DNA of 64,000 nucleotides from Nocardia transvalensis. GTDB taxonomy: Bacteria; Actinomycetota; Actinomycetes; Mycobacteriales; Mycobacteriaceae. The DNA is taken from NCBI RefSeq assembly GCF_015477765.1, contig NZ_JADLQQ010000001.1, positions 372,001 to 436,000 of the forward strand, in the 5' to 3' direction. Under the pieces are notes generated by a model. It was not told the origin of the DNA, ran no database searches, and saw nothing but the letters and a program-made list of their open reading frames with translations. Within the stretch, counting starts at the first letter, position 1. Each line of letters opens with the position of its first letter. The translations under genes were made by a program, and so were the position numbers. Below are positions 10,289-18,468 of the stretch, in pieces.

Positions 10289-10922
10289 CGGTCCCCCTTT
10301 CTCGTGCTCGGCTCACTGAACGCCGTGCCGGTTCGGCGACGACGCCGTCGATCCACTCCGCGATGTCGGCCGTGACCTGTGCATGCACCGGCTCGTGCAG
10401 GAGATCGTGCCCGGCATCGGCATACTCGCGCAACCCTACCGACTCGTGCCGGCTCGTCCATTGTCTTACGGCATCAATCGGCGCACGACGATCGTCGACA
10501 CCGTGCAGCGCCAACACCGGCAGTTCGGGCGCGGCGGCAAGGGCACGAGCGGGCGTGCCGGTGAGGACGAGACCGGCACAGTCGAGCCGCGCAGACAGGG
10601 CCGTCGCCGCGCCGAGCGAATGGCCGACAACGATCAGCGGCAGACTCGGATGTGCCGCGCGCATCAGTTCCGCCAATGCCCGCGCCTGGGCCGCCACGTC
10701 CTCGACTGTGCCGGGCGACCGTGGATCGCCTTCGCTCAGACCCTGGCCCGGGATGTCCAGGCCCCACGTTTCGACGTCCCGGGTGGCCAGTGCCCGGGCG
10801 AAGCGATGATAGTGCCCGCTGTGTTGACCGGAGCCGGGCAGCAGTTCCACGATCGCCCGCGGGGATTCGACAGTCCAGCGCCGATAGTGCATGCGTCCCC
10901 GTGCGCCCTCGAAAAACGGCAT
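10254..10922 (-). CDS. alpha/beta hydrolase, monoglyceride lipase/lysophospholipase-like
   Basis: Serine hydrolase of 222 residues in the monoacylglycerol-lipase style (begins with a FEGARGRMHYRRW segment; LLPGSGQHSGHY matches the HG-motif region). Triad: nucleophile serine in VVGHSLGAA, Asp in HGVDDRRAP, His in DAGHDLLHE. No signal peptide is seen, so it is probably cytosolic. The lid region is short, making the protein smaller than the usual 270 residues. Its 3' end overlaps the PE-like start by 35 bp on the same strand, so it heads the secretion-like operon; coupling of a lipid hydrolase to PE/PPE-like genes suggests, but does not prove, a role in cell-envelope lipid handling. Confidence 0.85.
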   Translation of the reverse strand: MPFFEGARGRMHYRRWTVESPRAIVELLPGSGQHSGHYHRFARALATRDVETWGLDIPGQGLSEGDPRSPGTVEDVAAQARALAELMRAAHPSLPLIVVGHSLGAATALSARLDCAGLVLTGTPARALAAAPELPVLALHGVDDRRAPIDAVRQWTSRHESVGLREYADAGHDLLHEPVHAQVTADIAEWIDGVVAEPARRSVSRARERGTGAVTGERESAQ

Positions 10923-11145
10923 CCCGCAATCCTTTCACCGCAGGTAGGTCGGGTCGAGCCCGGGTTCGCGGGGAGACGGGTCCGGCTTCCTGCGTTCTCA
11001 CCGATTGCGATCCGCCCACGTACCCGTGCACGACACGCCCCCCTCACACCGCGCCCAGCTAACTCCACTGATTACGCTGTTGCGCGACTCGGCATGCAAG
11101 GATGCGCGGCCGGGTGCGGGTGTCCGAGACACAGGAGGGCCGCGA

Positions 11146-14100
11146 TTGATTCTGTTCGGTGATCGTGTCGTGTGCAGCACCGGTGACCTGGTGGAGGCGG
11201 CGCGCTGCGAGTTCGCGCTGCTGCGCGCGCTCGACGCCGAACTCGGACTCGTGGCCCCGGTGGCCGACCCCTCGTCCCTCACCGTGCCCGCGATCTCCGC
11301 GGCGGCCCTGGACGACTTGCGAGATCGGTTCGGGGATGGGGTCGTCTGTATTGATCGTCCCGAATCGCCGGATCCGGCCGAGATCGTGGCGGCCCTCACC
11401 CGCGCCCACGAGCAGACGCAGGCCGCGCTTCGGGAGGGTGCGGATGTCATTGCGGGAGCCACTTTTTTCGATGGCGCCTTCGCCGCGTGGTGTACCGCAC
11501 TCGTGCGCACGGATCGGATCGGCCGGGCGCTCGAGTCGGCAGCGCCGAGTGCAAGCTCCGAGGTGGGCGACGAGGGGAGCAGCGCCGCGCCGGATGCCGC
11601 GGCGCCTGTGCATGCCGAAACCGCTGCGGACTCGTCGGAGCAGATCATCGATGGTGATGCCGTCGGCACGGCGGTCGGCGACCATGCCGGAATGTGGACC
11701 GCGGCGCGAACAGCCGACGGGTCGATGCTCGTCACAACCGGCGCAGACACTGCGGGAGTCGGCACGCCCGAGCCGCTTCCGCAAGGGTCCGTGACCCCGA
11801 CCTATCAGCTCTGCGCGACAACCACTCACGTACCGGTCACCGGCCTCATCGAATCGGCGGCCTGCGCGGACGCGTTGCAGAGCAATGGTTTTCGCATTCA
11901 CCCACAGGTCCGACTGCGCGCGGACGACGGCTCGGAAATCAGCTACGAGCTGGCCGACGCCATGATCGTGCAGGACGCGCGCCGACGACGGGTGCGGGCG
12001 ATCCTCGAGGCCAAACAGGACGAACTGCTGCCGGTGCAGTGGGGCGATCGCCGCTACCTCGCCTGCGGGCACTGCCCGACCTGCACGGCCGAATTGGTCG
12101 CGGGCCGCGATCTGCTGCTCGTGGCGGGCATGCGGCCCGGGGTGCGGGCACAACTGCGCGACGCCGGTATCACGACCGTGGACCGGCTCGCGAAGGCCGA
12201 TGCCGCCGTGACCGGCGTTGCGGCACAGACGTTTTCGGTGTTGCGCCGCCAAGCCGAACTGCAGTTGCAGCGTGAACGCACCGGTGAGCCGGTCCTGATG
12301 GTCACCAACGCGGCCGCCCTGAGTGCGCTGCCGGTGGCCTCACCCGGCGACGTCTTTCTCGCGATCGAGGGCGCGCCCGCCGCCGTGGTCGGTGTAGGGG
12401 TCGCCCCGGCGCGGACTCCGGAGGGTGGCGGCGAGGAGCCCGCGATCCTGTTCCACGCCTTCGATATTCGCCATGATCCGGCCGCCCTGCTGGAATTCCT
12501 CGCCGACCGGCAGGAACGCCATCACGAGCTGCGGATCTACCACTATCGGTCGAGTGCGCGCGAGTTGCTGGCCGAGTTGTGCGCACGCTGCGGCGTGGAC
12601 GAGGAGATCGCCGACGATCTGCTGGGTGCGCTGCTGGATCTGTATCCGATGGTGCGGGCCGCGCTGCTGATCGGAGAGCGGTCCTATGAGCTGTCGGCGG
12701 TGAGCCCGGCATTGAATCCGGGCGCGCAATCCGCCGGGGACGACCTGGAATCCGACTGTGCGCACACCCTGCGCCTGCGGGATCGGCTGCGGGCACTGGC
12801 CGCCGAACACGGCATCCGCCCGGCCCCGGCACCGCGCGAGACAGTGCCGGAATCGCCGTCGGCGGTGGAAGCCGCGCTGCGGGAATTCGCCTTCGAGGCC
12901 GAGGAGGAGCGCACTTCCGCCCAGGAGACCGCGGCGCTGATGGCGGCCGTGCTCGGATACCACCGGCGGGAGCGGCAGCCCCTGCACTGGGCGCATGCCG
13001 ACCGCCTGCACCGCCCGATCGCCGAATGGGCCGACACTCCCGGCGTTCTGGTCGCCGACTGGGGCAGCGTGGACACCAAGTGGCACAGCACCGGCCAGCG
13101 TCCGATGCGCCGCTACCTGAAGCTGACCGGGCGCCTCGGCACCGGGAGCGCACCTCCGCCCGGCACGCCCGTGCTCACCCTCTACGACCGGCCGGTCGCG
13201 GGCATGACCACCGCGCCGGGTCGGCGAGCGGTCGCCTCCGCGACCATCCTCGGTTGCGCGCTGGACGACAACTTCGACGACGTCGTCCGCGTCGAGGAAC
13301 TGTTGCCCGAGGGCTGCGCTCCCTATGACGACCTCCCCGTGGCGATCGTGCCGCGACCGCCGGGTCGCGATGAAAACATCGCCGCCGCACTCGACTTCAT
13401 CGCACACCAGCTCCTGGTGAACCTGCCCGAGATCCCCCTGACGGCGGCATTCGATCTGCTGTGCCGCCGCCCGCCGCGGCTGCGCTCCGGCGCCGCGCTG
13501 CCCGAGGTGTTCGGCGACCATGCCGCCGCCGTGACGGCCGCCGTGCTCGAACTCGACGACTCCTACGTTGCCGTGCAGGGGCCGCCGGGCACCGGTAAGA
13601 CCGATACCGGTGCCCGCGTGATCGAGCGCCTCGTCACCCGCTACAAGTGGCGGGTCGGCGTTGTGGCGCAGTCGCATTCGGCGGTCGAAGAGGTCCTGGA
13701 CGCGCTGGTGCGCGCCGGAGTGCTGCCCGAACTGGTGGCGAAATCCGATGCGCATGCGGTGGCGCCGGAGTGGCTGGTGATCGATCCGGCGCGCTATCCG
13801 CGGTTTCTCGACAATGCGGTCAACGGCTGTGTGATCGGCGGGCTGCCCACCGATTTCGCCGATGCCGAACGTATTCCCCCGGACAGTCTGGACCTGCTGG
13901 TGATCCCCGATTCCGGGCACTTCCCGCTCGCCGACGCGATCGCGGTGGCCGGTAGTGCGCGGAACCTGCTGCTGCTCGGCGATCCCGCGCCGCTGCCCAC
14001 GCACGGGGTGCATCCGGAGCCGGTCCACGAATCGGCACTGGGCCGGCTGGTCGGCGAGAACCCGACGCTGCCTGCGGAATTCGGCTACTTCCTGGACCGC

Positions 14101-14688
14101 ACCTGGCGGATGCATCCGCAGCTGTGCGGGCCGGTGTCGCGACTACGGTACGGCAACCGCTTACGCTCGAACGAAACCGTCACCCTGGCAAGAGATTTGG
14201 AGGATATTCCGCCCGGTGTCCGGATGGTGCCGGTCGAACATCACGGCAACGCGACCGAATCGGCGGAAGAGGCCCGCGAGATCGTGCGCCAGGTCCGGGC
14301 CCTGCTGGGCCTGACATGGCGCCAGGGCGCGGTGACGCGACGACTGCATCCGCACGACATCCTCGTGGTGACCCCCTATCACGCCCAGGTGGCACGCATC
14401 CGAACCCTGTTGTCCCGCGCCCGGATCGAGGACGTGGTGGTCGGCACGGCCGAACGCCACCAGGGCCGCGAGGCCGCCGTCGTCCTGGTCTCCCTCGCCA
14501 CCTCCTCCCCCGCCGACACCCCCGACGGCCTCGACACCCCTTTGTCCTGCCACTGGCTGACCACCGCCGTCTCCCGCGCCATGTGGACGGCCCTGATCAT
14601 CCACTCCACCCTCCTCACCGAATACCTCCCCCAAACCCCCGCCCACCTCTCCGACCTGGCCGCCTTCCTCGAACTCTCCACCCCATAA
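11146..14688 (+). CDS. TM0106-type RecB-like nuclease fused to superfamily 1 helicase, with altered helicase motifs
   Basis: A 1180-residue fusion matching the actinobacterial 'TM0106 family RecB-like putative nuclease/helicase' layout. It starts at TTG 11146 with AGGAGGG 6 nt upstream (protein begins LILFGDRVVCSTGDL). The N-terminal nuclease-like region has RCEFALLRALDAELG and a later D-x13-E-A-K (near 11955-12015) followed by a Cys cluster ACGHCPTC. The helicase part has an intact Walker A (GPPGTGKT, 812-819). The Walker B position, expected as V-I-D-E-A-G-Q, reads VIPDSGH (919-925), and motif III, expected as GDPQQL, reads GDPAPL. Motif V/VI reads HQGREA and TTAVSRAM. The shape is conserved but key catalytic residues are changed, so ATPase/helicase activity is doubtful. 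It stands alone. Confidence 0.8.
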   Translation: MILFGDRVVCSTGDLVEAARCEFALLRALDAELGLVAPVADPSSLTVPAISAAALDDLRDRFGDGVVCIDRPESPDPAEIVAALTRAHEQTQAALREGADVIAGATFFDGAFAAWCTALVRTDRIGRALESAAPSASSEVGDEGSSAAPDAAAPVHAETAADSSEQIIDGDAVGTAVGDHAGMWTAARTADGSMLVTTGADTAGVGTPEPLPQGSVTPTYQLCATTTHVPVTGLIESAACADALQSNGFRIHPQVRLRADDGSEISYELADAMIVQDARRRRVRAILEAKQDELLPVQWGDRRYLACGHCPTCTAELVAGRDLLLVAGMRPGVRAQLRDAGITTVDRLAKADAAVTGVAAQTFSVLRRQAELQLQRERTGEPVLMVTNAAALSALPVASPGDVFLAIEGAPAAVVGVGVAPARTPEGGGEEPAILFHAFDIRHDPAALLEFLADRQERHHELRIYHYRSSARELLAELCARCGVDEEIADDLLGALLDLYPMVRAALLIGERSYELSAVSPALNPGAQSAGDDLESDCAHTLRLRDRLRALAAEHGIRPAPAPRETVPESPSAVEAALREFAFEAEEERTSAQETAALMAAVLGYHRRERQPLHWAHADRLHRPIAEWADTPGVLVADWGSVDTKWHSTGQRPMRRYLKLTGRLGTGSAPPPGTPVLTLYDRPVAGMTTAPGRRAVASATILGCALDDNFDDVVRVEELLPEGCAPYDDLPVAIVPRPPGRDENIAAALDFIAHQLLVNLPEIPLTAAFDLLCRRPPRLRSGAALPEVFGDHAAAVTAAVLELDDSYVAVQGPPGTGKTDTGARVIERLVTRYKWRVGVVAQSHSAVEEVLDALVRAGVLPELVAKSDAHAVAPEWLVIDPARYPRFLDNAVNGCVIGGLPTDFADAERIPPDSLDLLVIPDSGHFPLADAIAVAGSARNLLLLGDPAPLPTHGVHPEPVHESALGRLVGENPTLPAEFGYFLDRTWRMHPQLCGPVSRLRYGNRLRSNETVTLARDLEDIPPGVRMVPVEHHGNATESAEEAREIVRQVRALLGLTWRQGAVTRRLHPHDILVVTPYHAQVARIRTLLSRARIEDVVVGTAERHQGREAAVVLVSLATSSPADTPDGLDTPLSCHWLTTAVSRAMWTALIIHSTLLTEYLPQTPAHLSDLAAFLELSTP

Positions 14689-14753
14689 CCCGGTACGCGG
14701 CCTACCAGCCCAATACCCGCCCTACCAGCCCCGATACCCGGCCGCAGGCCAGG

Positions 14754-15602
14754 TCAGGCGGTGCGGTAGACGCGGGGGGTTATGCCGTAGCAGCGGCGGA
14801 ACCAGCGGGTGAGGTGGGCCTGGTCGGCGAAGCCGGAGTCGGTGGCTGCCTGGGCGAGGGGGCGGCCCTCGGCGAGTAGGCGGCGGGCGGCGCGGAGGCG
14901 GAGCTGGCGTTGGAAATCGCTGGGGGCCAGGCCGTAGCGGGCACGGAAGGCGCGGTAGAGGGTGAATCTGTTGCAGCACACGGCCTCGGCCAGCTCGGCG
15001 CTGGACAGATCGTCGAGATAGCGTTCCCGCAGAATGGCGTGGGCGCGCTGGGCCAGTTCGGCGGCGGCGCCGTCGCGGGGGCGCACGGTTGCGGTCTCGC
15101 GGGGAGTGCTTCGCGCGCCCCGGTTGATCATGGCCGCCAGCGTCGTGGTCAGCGCCTCGTCGCGGGCCAGGGTCGTCGCCGGGCCGTCGAGGGAGTGGTA
15201 GAGCCGGTTCAGCGCGGCCGCCAGCGGCGGGTCGTAGAGCACCGGGTCGGGAAACAGCGGCAAGCCGGTCGGCCGCCCGGTCCGGTCGTGCAGCAGTTCG
15301 GCCACCAACTCCGGCCCGATGTGGACGATGCGATAGGTGAAACCGTCCTCGTGCCCGCTGCGGCCGTCGTGCGGCTCATCCGGATTGAACGCCATGAGCA
15401 TCCCTGCCGCACTGGTGTGCGAGCCGCCGCGACAACCGAATGCCTGGGCGCCGAATTCGGTGTATCCGAACGAGTACGCCTCGTGACTGTGCAGGTGGTA
15501 GACGTGCCGGTCGAAGTGAGCGTGCATGGCCTCCACCGGACGATCCGGCATCCGCCGATAGTCCACCCATTCCCGTGGCTTCACCCCTCCAGTCTCGCGC
15601 AC
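14754..15602 (-). CDS. AraC-family transcriptional regulator
   Basis: A 282-residue regulator. The N-terminal cupin-like ligand domain (about 25-150) begins DRHVYHLHSHEAYSFGYTE, typical of amino-acid or small-molecule-sensing AraC proteins with a conserved His near residue 40. The C-terminal domain (about 185-282) has two helix-turn-helix units: ELAEAVCCNRFTLYRAFRARYG and AATDSGFADQAHLTRWFRRCYG, ending in TPRVYRTA. A GTG at 15584 is an alternative start. It lies 15 bp downstream of the PLP enzyme gene on the same strand, so it may be co-transcribed with it and act on it. It converges with the nuclease/helicase gene. Confidence 0.92.
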   Translation of the reverse strand: MRETGGVKPREWVDYRRMPDRPVEAMHAHFDRHVYHLHSHEAYSFGYTEFGAQAFGCRGGSHTSAAGMLMAFNPDEPHDGRSGHEDGFTYRIVHIGPELVAELLHDRTGRPTGLPLFPDPVLYDPPLAAALNRLYHSLDGPATTLARDEALTTTLAAMINRGARSTPRETATVRPRDGAAAELAQRAHAILRERYLDDLSSAELAEAVCCNRFTLYRAFRARYGLAPSDFQRQLRLRAARRLLAEGRPLAQAATDSGFADQAHLTRWFRRCYGITPRVYRTA

Positions 15603-15617
15603 CAGCGTTCGGCGACC

Positions 15618-16805
15618 TCAGCCGAAGTTCTTGCCTTCGCCGCGGTACGTGGGGACGGTGGTGCGGGTGCCGTCGGTCTCGACGATCTGCAGGGCGTCGA
15701 AGCGTTCACACAGCTCGCCCGCCTTGGCGTGGCGGAACCAGACCCGGTCGCCGATCTTCAGCTCCTCGGCGCCGGTCAGCGGCGTCTGCACCTCACCCGC
15801 ACCCTCGGTACCGATGAGCCGTAAACCGCTGGGCCACACCGGCTTCGGCACGCGCGACTTCCCCGCAGGCCCGGAGGCGATGTAGCCGCCCGCGAAGACC
15901 GTGGCGATCCCACGAGCCGGTCGGCGCAGCACCGGAAGCGCGAAGAACAACGCCGGGCGCGGGGTGAAATTGCGGTACCCGTCGAACAGCGTCGGCACGT
16001 ACAGACCCGACCCGGCGGTCACCTCGGTGACGTCCGGATCGGAGACGCTCACCTCGATGGATCCACTGCCGCCGCTGTTGACGATCTCGAGTTCGCCCAC
16101 CACCGAGCGCACCGCGTCCAGCACCTGCCGCCGACGCTTGCCGATCTCCGCTGCCGAGGCCCATTTCACCAGCCGCACAGCCGGATTCGTGTCGGGCAGC
16201 CCCGCGATCTGCGCCTCGTAGGTCATCACGCCGACCACCCGGAATCCACGCCGCTGGGCCGCACGCGCCAATTCGGCCGCCTGCTCCGGCGTGCGGATCG
16301 GCGAGCGGCGCACCCCCAGGTGCACGGGCCCGATGCGCAGCGAGGCGTCCACATCCAGACACACCCGCGGCCGCGCCCGATCGCCACCGACCGCGGTCTT
16401 GATCAGATCCAACTGCGCCGGATCGTCGACCATCAGGGTGATGGCCTCGCGCAGCGTCTCGTCCTCGCCGAGTTCGGCCAGCGCGGCTCGATGCACGCTC
16501 GGATAGCCCAGCAGAATGTCACGGGCGCCCTGGCGAGCCAGCCAGATCGCCTCGGGCAAGGAATAGGACATGATGCCCGCGAATCCTCCGGAGGCGGTGA
16601 GGTCCGACCCCAGCACCTCCTCGAGCACCGTCCGGCATCGCACCGACTTGCTCGCGACCCGGATCGGCACCCCGCGCGCCCGCCGGACCAGGTCGGCGGC
16701 ATTCGCGCGCAACGCGCCCAGATCCAGCGCGGCCAGCGGCGGATCCAGGTCGGCGGTGGCCGCGTGCAATCCGGTGATCTGCGACGCTTCTGTCACAACC
16801 TCCAC
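15618..16805 (-). CDS. PLP-dependent amino acid deaminase/aldolase (alanine racemase-like N-terminal domain)
   Basis: Fold-type III PLP enzyme of 395 residues, of the D-threonine aldolase/D-serine dehydratase-like group. The PLP lysine sits in PIRVASKSVRCR early in the alanine-racemase-like barrel. The phosphate-binding region is expected around EIVNSGGSGSIE, and the C-terminal beta domain contains KIGDRVWFRHAKAGELCERF, whose His may be a metal ligand as in D-threonine aldolases. Mycolata carry an orthologue-like gene near lactone oxidases; here the neighbours are an AraC regulator (downstream, 15 bp) and a TetR-like gene (upstream, 33 bp), all on the minus strand. The exact substrate is not readable. 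Confidence 0.85.
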   Translation of the reverse strand: MEVVTEASQITGLHAATADLDPPLAALDLGALRANAADLVRRARGVPIRVASKSVRCRTVLEEVLGSDLTASGGFAGIMSYSLPEAIWLARQGARDILLGYPSVHRAALAELGEDETLREAITLMVDDPAQLDLIKTAVGGDRARPRVCLDVDASLRIGPVHLGVRRSPIRTPEQAAELARAAQRRGFRVVGVMTYEAQIAGLPDTNPAVRLVKWASAAEIGKRRRQVLDAVRSVVGELEIVNSGGSGSIEVSVSDPDVTEVTAGSGLYVPTLFDGYRNFTPRPALFFALPVLRRPARGIATVFAGGYIASGPAGKSRVPKPVWPSGLRLIGTEGAGEVQTPLTGAEELKIGDRVWFRHAKAGELCERFDALQIVETDGTRTTVPTYRGEGKNFG

Positions 16806-16838
16806 TGAACCACGAAACTGGTCAATCGTCCAGGTCTA

Positions 16839-17318
16839 TCAGAGATCGGCCGCCTTCGTGGACAGGCTCGATACCAGGTCGTCCAGCACCACCAGGGTCG
16901 TCTCGTCGTCACAGTCGGCCAGCCAGCGCAGCACCGTGCCCTGCATCACGGCCACGGAGTAGGCCGCGACCGCCTCGACCGGCTCCAGCCATTCGGTCTG
17001 CGAGCGGTCCGCACACAGCTGCAGGAAGGCCGCGACCTCGGCATCCATATCGCGGAACAACGCCGCCACGGTCGCATCGGGCGAACACTCACCACCGCTG
17101 TCCCAGCGCCGGCGCAAGGCCGCGATCGTCGATTCGTAGGACCGGACCTGCTTCTCCGGCGCCGCCTTGATCGCGGGCCACAGAGCACTCACGCCGGCGT
17201 GCAGCAGCACCCGCAGCGCGCGCGTCCCGCTGTAGTCGAGTCCGGCGGCTGCCTGCTCCACGGCCTGCTCGACCGCGGGTCGCGGCCGAACCTGAACTAT
17301 TTCTCCACTTGCGCTCAA
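16839..17318 (-). CDS. TetR-like C-terminal domain protein lacking an HTH
   Basis: The frame is open from 17429, but the only well-supported start is TTG 17318, preceded by GAGGGAG with 7-nt spacing, giving 160 residues. The sequence from residue 12 on (VEQAVEQAAAGLDYSGTR, then LRVLLHAGVSALWPAIKAAP) resembles the ligand-binding half of TetR regulators that normally follows a ~60-residue DNA-binding domain. No helix-turn-helix is visible in this frame even if the upstream 37 residues are included, and I see none in other frames nearby. It could be a remnant, a dominant-negative partner, or a stand-alone sensor. It lies just upstream of the PLP enzyme on the same strand. Confidence 0.6.
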   Translation of the reverse strand: MSASGEIVQVRPRPAVEQAVEQAAAGLDYSGTRALRVLLHAGVSALWPAIKAAPEKQVRSYESTIAALRRRWDSGGECSPDATVAALFRDMDAEVAAFLQLCADRSQTEWLEPVEAVAAYSVAVMQGTVLRWLADCDDETTLVVLDDLVSSLSTKAADL

Positions 17319-17717
17319 CGAACGACTCCCTCGGGCGAAAGAACTCGCGCACCCTCGCACGCGCGGCTCGCACAACGGGTTGCAGATCTCCACTGATCGC
17401 ACCGAGCGTCTACTCGGTCGACCCGTCAACGTTCACCAATGTTAGAGGTTTTTCGGGGATCGCGACCAGGTTGACTGGGTGTTTCTGGACAGAAGGAATG
17501 TTTTGTTACCCGTCTGGTACCCCTGCGCGATCGAACGGAGACCCGGGAGTCCGCCTCGCCCATCGCGCGACCCGGCATCGTCCGATCAGGAAAACTTTAC
17601 GGTGCTCGAGGCCCACGAAGCTTGTTTCTGTGGCCGAACACACATGCCGCCGGAGCTTCGCTTGTTCGATCGGAGAACGACACCCAGCCGATACCGGCCC
17701 GCACCTAGCCTGGATTT
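17319..17717. other. intergenic region between divergent genes
   Basis: About 400 bp separate the HTH-less TetR-like gene (minus) from the phosphatase gene (plus). It should hold two divergent promoters. I see no convincing gene, no HTH relic, and no strong dyad. Its lower GC in the part 17430-17520 fits a promoter zone. Confidence 0.4.
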
Positions 17718-18461
17718 GTGACCTCCGCTCGACCCGATCATCTGCTCATCTCCGGCACATTCAACTACCGCGATGTCGGCGGCCTGCGTACGGCCGCCGG
17801 CGCGAAGGTGCGTAGCGGAGTGCTGCTGCGGTCGGCACATCTGTGCCGGCTCGACGCCGACGGGCACGCCACGCTGCTCGAACTCGGCGTCGCCACCGTG
17901 CACGATCTACGCGGCCCGCGTGAGACCCACTACCTGGGCGCCGACGTGCTACCGACCGGGGTGCGGCTCGAACCCACCCCCTTCGACTCCCATATCGGCG
18001 AGAAACCGCCGCACGAGGTGGTGCACGACGACGGCAGAGCGGAGATGTTGCAGGTGTATGCATCCTTCCCGGCCATGCCGGAGGCGGGTGTGGCGCTGGT
18101 CGCCATCGCCGAATCGCTGGTGCGCGGCGACGGCGCGGTCCTGGTGCACTGCGCCGCGGGAAAGGATCGCACCGGCTGGGCGATCGCGACCCTGCTACGC
18201 GCGGTCGGCGTCACCGAGGCCGAGGTGCTCGACGACTACATGCTCAGCAACGCCGCCATCGACGCCCTGCGCGAGGACGTCTCGATCAACTCCCAGGGCC
18301 GCGCGACCCTGCCGCTGGACCTGCTCGGCGTCAGCCCGGACTACCTGGCCGCGGGCACCGAGTCGATGCACAGGATCTACGGCGACCTCGACGGCTATCT
18401 GGACGCCATCGGCCTCACCGACCCCTTGCGCACCCGCCTCCACGACCGCCTCCTGGAGTGA
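17718..18461 (+). CDS. MptpB-like protein tyrosine/phosphoinositide phosphatase
   Basis: A 247-residue phosphatase starting at GTG 17718. The active-site P-loop is HCAAGKDRTG (His144, nucleophile Cys145, Arg151). The Lys-Asp inside the loop is the mark of the MptpB family, which acts on phosphotyrosine, phosphoserine/threonine and phosphoinositides and is secreted by Mycobacterium tuberculosis into the host. The N-terminal NYRDVGGLRTAAG and LLRSAHLCRLD segments are also family hallmarks. No signal peptide is evident, as in MptpB. The length (MptpB about 276) fits, with a slightly shorter lid. It converges with the truncated AMP-forming enzyme, 7 bp between stops. A host-directed role is inference. 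Confidence 0.9.
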   Translation: MTSARPDHLLISGTFNYRDVGGLRTAAGAKVRSGVLLRSAHLCRLDADGHATLLELGVATVHDLRGPRETHYLGADVLPTGVRLEPTPFDSHIGEKPPHEVVHDDGRAEMLQVYASFPAMPEAGVALVAIAESLVRGDGAVLVHCAAGKDRTGWAIATLLRAVGVTEAEVLDDYMLSNAAIDALREDVSINSQGRATLPLDLLGVSPDYLAAGTESMHRIYGDLDGYLDAIGLTDPLRTRLHDRLLE

Positions 18462-18468
18462 GGGGAGC

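Noticed and set aside
8713..10809. A 698-codon plus-strand frame across the PE/PPE-like genes
   Set aside because: Arg/Pro-rich shadow; the minus-strand genes with secretion motifs explain the region.
12340..14115. A 591-codon minus-strand frame opposite the nuclease/helicase gene
   Set aside because: No family features; it is the complement of a gene with clear motifs.
14689..14753. Short direct repeat around CCTACCAGCCC in the gap after the nuclease/helicase gene
   Set aside because: Two imperfect 19-20 bp copies only; no hairpin or other sign of function.
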